Of a stretch of 12,548 bases of DNA, positions 7,255 through 12,548 are shown piece by piece. Position 1 is the stretch's first letter. The number at the start of each line of letters is the position of its first letter. The notes under the pieces were generated by a model that saw only the letters and a list, made by a program, of their open reading frames with translations, was not told where the DNA came from and searched no databases. The DNA lies in NCBI GenBank assembly GCA_030040415.1, contig JASHTT010000456.1:1-12548 (forward strand), read 5' to 3'. This stretch comes from Streptosporangiaceae bacterium (GTDB lineage: Bacteria; Actinomycetota; Actinomycetes; Streptosporangiales; Streptosporangiaceae). Position numbers and translations under genes: made by a program.

Positions 7255-9963
7255 ATGAGCTCGCCGGACAGCCCTGCGGAGCACCTTCGGGCCTCCCGCC
7301 CCCGGCGGGAGGCCGATGGGCCCGGGCTAGACGCGTTCCGTCTCCTGTATGACTTCGAGTTTGACGACTTCCAGATACAGGCCTGCCGCGCACTGGAGGG
7401 TGGCCACGGCGTCCTGGTCGCCGCACCGACCGGGTCCGGCAAGACAGTCGTGGGAGAGTTCGCCGTGCACCTGGCGCTGGCGACCGGGCGCAAGTGCTTC
7501 TACACCACGCCGATCAAGGCGCTGTCCAACCAGAAGTATGCCGATCTCGTCAGCCGCTACTCGGCTGCCCAGGTCGGGCTGCTGACCGGGGACAACTCGA
7601 TCAACGGCGAGGCGCCGGTCGTCGTGATGACGACCGAGGTGCTGCGCAACATGCTGTACGCGGGCTCGCTGACCCTGTCCGGGCTCGGTTTCGTCGTGCT
7701 GGACGAGGTTCACTATCTGGCCGACAAGTTCCGCGGCGCCGTGTGGGAAGAGGTCATCATTCAGCTCCCCGAGTCCGTGCAGGTCGTCGCGCTGTCCGCG
7801 ACGGTCAGCAACGCGGAGGAGTTCGGGGACTGGCTCGAGCAAGTGCGCGGTGGCACGGCCGTCGTGGTGGACGAGCACCGGCCAGTGCCGCTCTGGCAGC
7901 ACATTCTGGCCGGCCGGCAGCTACTCGACCTGTTCACCTCGACCGGCGCGGTGAATCCCGAACTGCGCAGGCTGGCGGCTCGGGAAGGACAGGCGGCGAG
8001 GTCAGGCGGGCGGCGGCAGTCCGGGCCCGGCGGACGCGCGCCCGATCGGCTGCGCCGCCCGACCAGGCCGCAAGTGATCGACAGGCTGGACGCCGAGGGG
8101 CTGCTGCCAGCTATCACGTTCGTGTTCAGCCGGGCCGGTTGCGACGCGGCAGTGCAGCAGTGCCTGCTGGCCGGCCTGCGGCTGACCACGCCGGAGGAGG
8201 CGGCGGCGATCACCGAGTTGGTCGCCGCCAGGACCGCAGCGATTGACGAGGCCGACCTCGCGGTGCTGGGGTTCAGCGACTGGCTGGCCGGCCTTCAGCG
8301 CGGCATCGCGGCCCACCACGCGGGGCTGCTGCCGACGTTCAAGGAGGTTGTCGAGGAGCTGTTCATCGCCGGGATGATCCGCGTGGTGTTCGCTACCGAG
8401 ACGCTCGCGCTCGGCGTCAACATGCCAGCCAGGACAGTCGTGGTCGAGCGGCTGGACAAGTGGAACGGCGAACGCCACGCGGACCTGACCGCGGCCGAGT
8501 ACACCCAGCTGACCGGGCGGGCCGGCCGGCGCGGGATCGACGTCGAGGGGCACGCGGTGGTGCTGTGGCAGCGCGGCGTGGACCCCCTGGCCGTCGCAGG
8601 GCTTGCCGGAACGCGCACGTACCCGCTGAATTCCAGCTTCCGGCCGACCTACAACATGGCAGTCAACCTGGTCGGTCAGCTCGGCCGGGCAAGGGCCGCC
8701 AAGCTGCTCGACTCCTCGTTCGCGCAGTTCCAGGCAGACCGCAGCGTGGTCGGGCTTGCCAAGCACGCGGCCAGCTTGCGGCGGCAGATTGCCGGGCTGC
8801 AGGTCAGCTGCGACCTCGGCGACATCGAGGACTACGACGAGCTACGCAGGGAACTCAGCCAGCTAGAGCGGTCGACCGCCAGGCAGCGCTCGGCGGAGGC
8901 GGTCGCGTCGCTGGAGAAGCTGCGTCCCGGCGACATCATCAGCGTGCCGGGCGGCAGGCAGGCCGGGGTCGCGGTGGTGCTGCAGAAGGGACGGCTCGGT
9001 GATCCGCACCCGCTGGTGCTGACAGCGGCCCGTCACCAGGTCAAGCGGTTGACACCGGCGGATTTTCCGGAGCCCGTCAACCCGATCGAGCGGATCAGGA
9101 TCCCGGCCTGGTTCAGTCCCCGCTCCGCGAGCGACCGGCGGGACCTAGCCTCGACGGTGCGCAACAGGCTGGCCGGGCGCGAGATTCCCGCCTCGCCGGC
9201 CGGATCCGGCGAGGGTTCCGATGGCGGCGCGCGCGATGACGCGGCGATCGCCGCGCTCCGCCGCCGGCTGCGGCGGCACTCCTGTCACGATTGCCCGGAC
9301 CTGCAGTTGCACCTGCGCGACCTGGTCCGCCGAGCCCGGCTCGAACGCGAGGCGGCGGACGCGGAGCGGCAGGTGTCGGGCAAGTCCCAGGTACTCGCCC
9401 GCACGTTCGGGCGGGTCTGCGACGCGCTCGACCGGCTCGGCTACATCGACGGCGACGCGGTGACTGCTGACGGGAGGCGGCTGGCCGCGCTGTACACCGA
9501 GCTGGACCTGCTGGCTGCCGAATGCCTGCGCCGCGGCATCTGGACCGGGCTCGGACCCGCCGAACTTGCCGCCTGCGTGTCGGCGCTGACGTTCGAGTCG
9601 CGCCGGCCGGAGGATGCGGAGTCGCCGAGGCTGCCGCACGGCCGCGCTCGGGAGGTGCTCGCCGACATGGCGGACATCTGGAGCGAGCTGTCCGCCGTGG
9701 AGGAGGAGAACCGCCTGTCCTTCCTGCGAGCGCCAGACCTCGGGCTTGCCTGGGCGGTGCACGCCTGGGCGCGTGGCACGGGGCTCGACAAGCTAGTCGG
9801 CGGCGACATCGGCGCGGGCGACTTCGTCCGTGCCATCCGGCAGCTCATGGACCTGCTCGGCCAGATCGCCGTGGCTGACTCGGGCGGCGACCTTGCGGCG
9901 ACGGCGCGCAAGGCGATGGACGCGCTGAACCGCGGCGTGGTCGCCTACTCCTCCGTCGGCTGA
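7255..9963 (+). CDS. helY: HelY, Ski2/Mtr4-like DEAD/DEAH-box RNA helicase
   Basis: The product has 902 residues from ATG 7255; a TTG at 7228 in the same frame would add nine residues but would place the start upstream of the proposed -10. The N-terminal helicase core has the Walker A AAPTGSGKT (56-64), motif II DEVH (150-153) and motif III SAT (181-183). The second RecA domain holds FVFSRAGCDAAV, HHAGLLP (354-360), TETLALGVNMPA (381-392) and motif VI QLTGRAGRRG (418-427). A basic Arg/Gly-rich linker lies between the two domains, near 245-265. A HSCHDCPDLQLH motif (675-686) could bind a metal. The C-terminal DSHCT domain occupies about 720-900 (AAECLRRGIWTGL, WAVHAWARGTGLDKL). Family knowledge is ATP-driven RNA unwinding linked to RNA processing or decay; the cellular substrate is not settled. 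It lies 76 bases downstream of tatC as in other actinobacteria, and ends convergent to the membrane-protein gene, 16 bases away. Confidence 0.96.
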   Translation: MSSPDSPAEHLRASRPRREADGPGLDAFRLLYDFEFDDFQIQACRALEGGHGVLVAAPTGSGKTVVGEFAVHLALATGRKCFYTTPIKALSNQKYADLVSRYSAAQVGLLTGDNSINGEAPVVVMTTEVLRNMLYAGSLTLSGLGFVVLDEVHYLADKFRGAVWEEVIIQLPESVQVVALSATVSNAEEFGDWLEQVRGGTAVVVDEHRPVPLWQHILAGRQLLDLFTSTGAVNPELRRLAAREGQAARSGGRRQSGPGGRAPDRLRRPTRPQVIDRLDAEGLLPAITFVFSRAGCDAAVQQCLLAGLRLTTPEEAAAITELVAARTAAIDEADLAVLGFSDWLAGLQRGIAAHHAGLLPTFKEVVEELFIAGMIRVVFATETLALGVNMPARTVVVERLDKWNGERHADLTAAEYTQLTGRAGRRGIDVEGHAVVLWQRGVDPLAVAGLAGTRTYPLNSSFRPTYNMAVNLVGQLGRARAAKLLDSSFAQFQADRSVVGLAKHAASLRRQIAGLQVSCDLGDIEDYDELRRELSQLERSTARQRSAEAVASLEKLRPGDIISVPGGRQAGVAVVLQKGRLGDPHPLVLTAARHQVKRLTPADFPEPVNPIERIRIPAWFSPRSASDRRDLASTVRNRLAGREIPASPAGSGEGSDGGARDDAAIAALRRRLRRHSCHDCPDLQLHLRDLVRRARLEREAADAERQVSGKSQVLARTFGRVCDALDRLGYIDGDAVTADGRRLAALYTELDLLAAECLRRGIWTGLGPAELAACVSALTFESRRPEDAESPRLPHGRAREVLADMADIWSELSAVEEENRLSFLRAPDLGLAWAVHAWARGTGLDKLVGGDIGAGDFVRAIRQLMDLLGQIAVADSGGDLAATARKAMDALNRGVVAYSSVG

Positions 9964-9979
9964 CCGGCCGGGCCGCAGT

Positions 9980-11059
9980 TCACCCTGCCAGGTTCTGCAC
10001 CGGGCCCAGGGACTGCAGCGGAACGCGGAACGGCCGGCTGCCCAGGCCCGTTCCCAGATTGACGAGCGTCCTGCCGTCGAACAGTGCCAGCAGGTAGTGG
10101 CCCGCCATGTGGGCACACACCGCCGCGAAGGCGTTCGGCAACGGTCCGCCCTCGTGGAGGATGAAGTAACCCTTCATCAGCACCAGGAACACGGGATCGG
10201 CGCCGCTGTCCGTCACGCTGACGCCCTGGCTCACGTCGGGGTATGCCGAGGCCTTGCCGAACGTCGTGCGGACGGCGCGGATCCAGGCAGGCTTGGTGCC
10301 GCCGCAGTTCGCGACGTCGTGCAGCACCGCAGCACGGAGCCGGTGCGCCACCGCGGAGCCGGTCAGGGCGGCGGGCGGCAGCGGTACCGCGAAGTCGGCG
10401 ATCTGCGTCTCGGCTTGTCCTGCATGCGGCCCGGACCAGGCCCATGCCGAGGCAAGCTGGCGGCTGCTTCCCGGCTTGAGCCCGGCAGGCACGAGCCAGT
10501 ACAGCACGAACCGGTGGGTGCCGGGCCGCAGCGCCGCTCGGCCGCTATATGCGAGCACCGGGTCCATGTTCGCGCGCGCGCTCAGCGTCCCGTCGACGAT
10601 GCCCAGCCACAAGGCAGTCGTCGCCGGCCGCCTGGGCAGCGTCACCTCGACCGTGATCGTCATTCTCTTGCCCGGCGTGATGGTGAACAGGGGAGTCGTT
10701 CCTGTCACGCGCCCGTCCGCTTGCACCTGCCCATCCGCGGTGACCGAGTACGACAGCCGCGACGGCTGGGGCGCGGGGACGCCTTCCACGCCTCCGGGGT
10801 GACTGCCGGAGCCGGGCCGCTGCCGCGGAGCGGGGGGCACGCTCTCGTTGCCCGATGACCTCGACCCGTGCCAGGCGACCGGAATCGCGACGGCTAGCAC
10901 GGCGACCGCGCAGGCTGCAGTGGCGATCCCGGCACGTCGGCGTCGCGTCCGGATGCGCCGGACCTGCGCGGCAAGGCTGCCCGCGGTGAAGCGTGGCGGG
11001 CCAGCTTGCGCCGCGGTCTCGGCGAGCCGCGAGCGCAGTTCCCGCTCGTCGATCGACAT
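9980..11059 (-). CDS. Single-pass membrane protein, putative regulator of the adjacent sigma factor
   Basis: The product has 359 residues from ATG 11059, chosen because AAGGAG lies five bases upstream; the frame continues open to 11125 but that part overlaps the sigma-factor gene. Layout: a cytosolic N-terminus of about 42 residues (DERELRSRLAETAAQAGPP, ending in an arginine cluster at 34-42), one membrane helix at about 43-62, a Pro/Ser-rich linker (66-100), then about 260 exported residues. The exported part looks like two units: a beta-rich stretch (about 100-225) and a second one (235-359) with Cys252 and Cys315. It starts 13 bases after the SigE-family sigma gene. Membrane proteins of this build commonly follow SigE-family genes in actinobacteria, and an anti-sigma role is the usual guess. 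There is no HxxxCxxC zinc motif and no typical RskA domain that I can recognise, so the role is inferred from layout. Confidence 0.8.
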   Translation of the reverse strand: MSIDERELRSRLAETAAQAGPPRFTAGSLAAQVRRIRTRRRRAGIATAACAVAVLAVAIPVAWHGSRSSGNESVPPAPRQRPGSGSHPGGVEGVPAPQPSRLSYSVTADGQVQADGRVTGTTPLFTITPGKRMTITVEVTLPRRPATTALWLGIVDGTLSARANMDPVLAYSGRAALRPGTHRFVLYWLVPAGLKPGSSRQLASAWAWSGPHAGQAETQIADFAVPLPPAALTGSAVAHRLRAAVLHDVANCGGTKPAWIRAVRTTFGKASAYPDVSQGVSVTDSGADPVFLVLMKGYFILHEGGPLPNAFAAVCAHMAGHYLLALFDGRTLVNLGTGLGSRPFRVPLQSLGPVQNLAG

Positions 11060-11064
11060 CGCTG

Positions 11065-11070
11065 CTCCTT
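11065..11070 (-). promoter_or_regulatory. Shine-Dalgarno fixing the start of the membrane regulator
   Basis: AAGGAG on the minus strand, five bases before the ATG at 11059. It settles the start inside a frame that is open further upstream, and lies in the 13-base gap after the sigma-factor stop, so the second gene has its own ribosome entry. Confidence 0.75.
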
Positions 11071-11072
11071 CG

Positions 11073-11570
11073 CTATCCGGTTCCGGTGCTGGACAGTCGC
11101 ACGGCCACGTGCGACAGCCCCTCACTCAGGTACCGCTTGACCGTGCCCTCGGCCACGCCGAGCATGGTCGCGATCCTGGCCACGGGCAGGTCTTCGTAGT
11201 AGTGCAGCACCACGCAAGCGCGCTGACGCGGCGACAGACTGCGCAGCGCGGTTAGCATGGCGTCGCGGTCCGTCACGAGCTCTGCCGGGTCCAGAGTGGC
11301 GTCCGCGGGCCGCAGCAGCGGCTCGAGCCGGCTCAAGCGGGTCCGTCGGCGGGCGCCGTCGATGAACAGGTTCACCATGATCACCCGGACGTACGCCTCC
11401 GCGCCGCCGGGCCGCAGCGCTCTCAGCGGCCTGGTGCACGCCCGCAGCAGTGCTTCCTGGACCAGGTCTTCGGCCTGGGCGTCGTCTCCGCACAGCAGGA
11501 ACGCGTGCCGCTTGAGGGCGGGGCCCCGCGTGCCGACCAGGTCGGCCAGCGTCTGCTGCCAGCTGCCCAC
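11073..11570 (-). CDS. SigE-family (ECF-like) RNA polymerase sigma-70 factor
   Basis: The product has 165 residues, the usual length for the actinobacterial SigE family of small sigma factors. Region 2 is at about 17-80: HAFLLCGDDAQAEDLVQEAL, then AYVRVIMVNLFIDGARRR (regions 2.2-2.4). Region 4 is at about 105-158: LSPRQRACVVLHYYEDLPV, ARIATMLGVAEGTVKRYLSE with a helix-turn-helix for -35 recognition. There is no region 1 or 3 and no C-terminal extension. The start is GTG 11570; a stop closes the frame at 11610-11612 and no better start is seen, with GGTGG about four bases upstream as a poor Shine-Dalgarno. It directly precedes the single-pass membrane protein, and follows the dioxygenase gene on the same strand with 136 bases between them. 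The regulon cannot be told; self-activation is common in the family but I see no confident promoter here. Confidence 0.9.
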   Translation of the reverse strand: MGSWQQTLADLVGTRGPALKRHAFLLCGDDAQAEDLVQEALLRACTRPLRALRPGGAEAYVRVIMVNLFIDGARRRTRLSRLEPLLRPADATLDPAELVTDRDAMLTALRSLSPRQRACVVLHYYEDLPVARIATMLGVAEGTVKRYLSEGLSHVAVRLSSTGTG

Positions 11571-11706
11571 CGCACCACCCGCCGCTCGGCCGACCGGAAC
11601 ACTCGTCCTCTACAACGAACGGGGTGCCAGCGGGGTTGGGTTAGCCCGGCGGAGAATGTAAGCAAGCGCCGACCGCCACGCGATCAGACGGCCTGGCGGC
11701 GCCCGA

Positions 11707-12261
11707 TCAGCTGGTAGCGACCGCCAGCACCGGCAGATCGTAGACGCGGCGGATGCTGCTGCCAAGCCTGGTGATGTCAGCCCCGTAGACGTGCATCGAG
11801 ATGGCGACGTCGTCGCCGTAGTTGCGCACCCGGTGGATGTCGCCTGGCGGGGCGAAGCCACTGACCTCGCCGAGGTTGTTCTGGCTGCGGCCAACCTCTT
11901 CCAGGTGATTGCCGTCCGGCGACAGCTTGTACAGCTCCTCGTACTCGATGCCCTGCATGACGCCGAACACGCACCAGGTCACGTGGTCGTGAATGGGCGT
12001 GATCTGGCCAGGCCGCCAGACGAGCGCGTTCACGGAGAACGAGCCGTCCGGCTCTACGTGCAAGGTGTGGCAGACGTAGTCGTGCGGAGATCCTGCGCGC
12101 TCCGCCGGGGTGAGAATGTCGGGCCCCGGCAGGTGGCCGCGCATCGCGGCCGCGACAAGTTCGGCGGTCTCCGGCCAGTCCGCGTGGTGCGCGATCGCGC
12201 CGCGGATGCCGGTGATGAAGTCGCCAGGACACCGGGTACGAACCGGACTGATAACGGTCAT
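11707..12261 (-). CDS. Cupin thiol dioxygenase, cysteine dioxygenase family
   Basis: The product has 184 residues from ATG 12261, with GAGGAGG five bases upstream. It is a single-domain cupin resembling type I cysteine dioxygenases, which use Fe(II) and O2 to turn cysteine (or a related thiol) into its sulfinate in the cytosol. The iron ligands are visible: His91 and His93 in TPIHDHVTWC and His143 in PPGDIHRVRN. Tyr159 in SMHVYG fits the catalytic Tyr157 of mammalian enzymes. Cys97, in WCVFGVMQG, falls at the place of Cys93 in the mammalian enzyme when aligned from the QG, so a Cys-Tyr crosslink is possible; many bacterial relatives I know have Gly there. The substrate-binding Arg found near YTRN/YRRH in relatives is not evident (here YVCHTL), so the thiol may be something other than cysteine. 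The minus-strand sigma gene follows 136 bases downstream. Confidence 0.88.
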   Translation of the reverse strand: MTVISPVRTRCPGDFITGIRGAIAHHADWPETAELVAAAMRGHLPGPDILTPAERAGSPHDYVCHTLHVEPDGSFSVNALVWRPGQITPIHDHVTWCVFGVMQGIEYEELYKLSPDGNHLEEVGRSQNNLGEVSGFAPPGDIHRVRNYGDDVAISMHVYGADITRLGSSIRRVYDLPVLAVATS

Positions 12262-12266
12262 AGCAT

Positions 12267-12273
12267 CCTCCTC
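12267..12273 (-). promoter_or_regulatory. Strong Shine-Dalgarno of the thiol dioxygenase gene
   Basis: GAGGAGG on the minus strand with five bases to the ATG at 12261. It decides between this ATG and in-frame codons up to 12297. Another ATG at 12264-12266, in a different frame, is followed at once by a stop codon (ATG CTA TGA). Confidence 0.8.
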
Positions 12274-12471
12274 ACGGGCGCGATCGCGATGCGGCAAGCC
12301 TAGGGATCAGCCCCCGCGCGGCACTAATGCCAATGATTCATACATCCATAGAGGAATTCTCTGGTTTGCTGCTCGCGCGGCGTGTCGCGTCGCGTGTCGT
12401 GGCGCCGTCGCGGCGGGTTCCCGTGGCCGCAAGGCGACAATCTATCCCAATCGGGCACGTAAATTCGCCAA

Positions 12472-12533
12472 GATCATCGAGCGTGGAGGTCTGATCCGCC
12501 TATAACCGGACCAAACCGGCACGCTCGATGATC
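12472..12533. repeat. Perfect 14-bp inverted repeat, 34-base spacer
   Basis: GATCATCGAGCGTG at 12472-12485 and its exact reverse complement CACGCTCGATGATC at 12520-12533. The flanking and inner bases do not extend the match. The spacer holds two CCGG copies and a GGTC/GACC pair. It could be a long-loop hairpin, a terminator for a gene right of the window, or the end of a mobile element. There is no run of T and no recognisable transposase, so its role is open. Confidence 0.75.
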
Positions 12534-12548
12534 AGGCAGCGTTAAGGC

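Larger units (their letters stand above)
12262..12548. other. Intergenic region with no convincing gene
   Basis: These 287 bases at the window edge contain the upstream region of the dioxygenase gene. The stretch 12325-12366 is clearly richer in A/T than its surroundings, as expected for a promoter area, but I find no pair of -35/-10 hexamers with good spacing on the minus strand. A plus-strand frame runs through to a TAA at 12503-12505, ending RKFAKIIERGGLIRL, but it starts inside the dioxygenase gene and its middle is compositionally like noise. The direct repeat GCGTGTCG occurs at 12380-12387 and 12392-12399. The right end carries a perfect inverted repeat, listed separately. Confidence 0.6.

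Noticed and set aside
6138..7493. 451-codon open frame on the minus strand across tatA, tatC and the helY start
   Set aside because: Low-complexity Arg/Gln/His/Asp-rich translation antisense to clear tat genes, with no domain and no ribosome-binding site of note.
11673..11699. 6-bp stem (CCGCCA/TGGCGG) after the dioxygenase stop as a terminator
   Set aside because: The stem is short, the loop is 15 bases and there is no U-tract; too weak in this base composition.
12110..12505. 131-codon plus-strand frame from inside the dioxygenase gene to the right edge
   Set aside because: Its first half is antisense to the dioxygenase, and no start with a ribosome-binding site is seen in the intergenic half. 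The natural-looking last 15 codons are noted with the inverted repeat but do not make a gene.
1..12548. tRNA, rRNA, CRISPR array, intact insertion sequence, riboswitch
   Set aside because: No cloverleaf-like stretch, no regularly spaced repeats, no transposase or integrase frame and no recognisable aptamer pattern were seen on either strand.

Overview
The window is high-GC DNA with strong G/C third-position bias, GTG starts and long antisense shadow frames, which points to an actinomycete (Actinomycetota). The gene order pafB-pafC-tatA-tatC-helY matches the conserved block beside the Pup-proteasome locus of actinobacteria; the mycobacterial order pafA-pafB-pafC-tatA-tatC-helY is the reference I know. 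Neither pafA nor the proteasome genes are in the window; they would be expected to the left. The genus cannot be told from this sequence.

Left part (1-2640): the 3' portion of a polytopic membrane protein resembling GT-C-type glycosyltransferases, then a secreted lipoprotein with two tandem FKBP-type prolyl isomerase domains. A perfect 11-bp G/C hairpin follows. It ends the lipoprotein transcript and is also read through as the 3' end of the convergent DUF3866 gene; the two genes share a CTAG at their stops.

Middle (2603-9963): a DUF3866 gene on the minus strand is divergent from a plus-strand run of pafB, pafC (ATGA overlap), tatA, tatC and helY. PafB and PafC are the two WYL-domain subunits of the LexA-independent DNA-damage activator. 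TatA and TatC are two of the three usual parts of the Tat translocase; no tatB is present. HelY is a Ski2/Mtr4-like RNA helicase with a C-terminal DSHCT domain. A leaderless promoter can be proposed directly at the helY ATG, and another at the DUF3866 GTG.

Right part (9980-12548): three minus-strand genes. A cupin thiol dioxygenase (cysteine dioxygenase family) lies upstream, followed by a SigE-family ECF-like sigma factor and, 13 bases downstream of it, a single-pass membrane protein that is probably the sigma factor's regulator. The last 287 bases hold no convincing gene but contain a perfect 14-bp inverted repeat.

Most of the window is conserved actinobacterial core. No clearly new defence or mobile system is visible. 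The more unusual points are the cysteine dioxygenase active site, the sigma/membrane-protein pair, the terminator hairpin that doubles as coding sequence, the overlapping divergent -10 elements between DUF3866 and pafB, and the orphan inverted repeat at the right edge.
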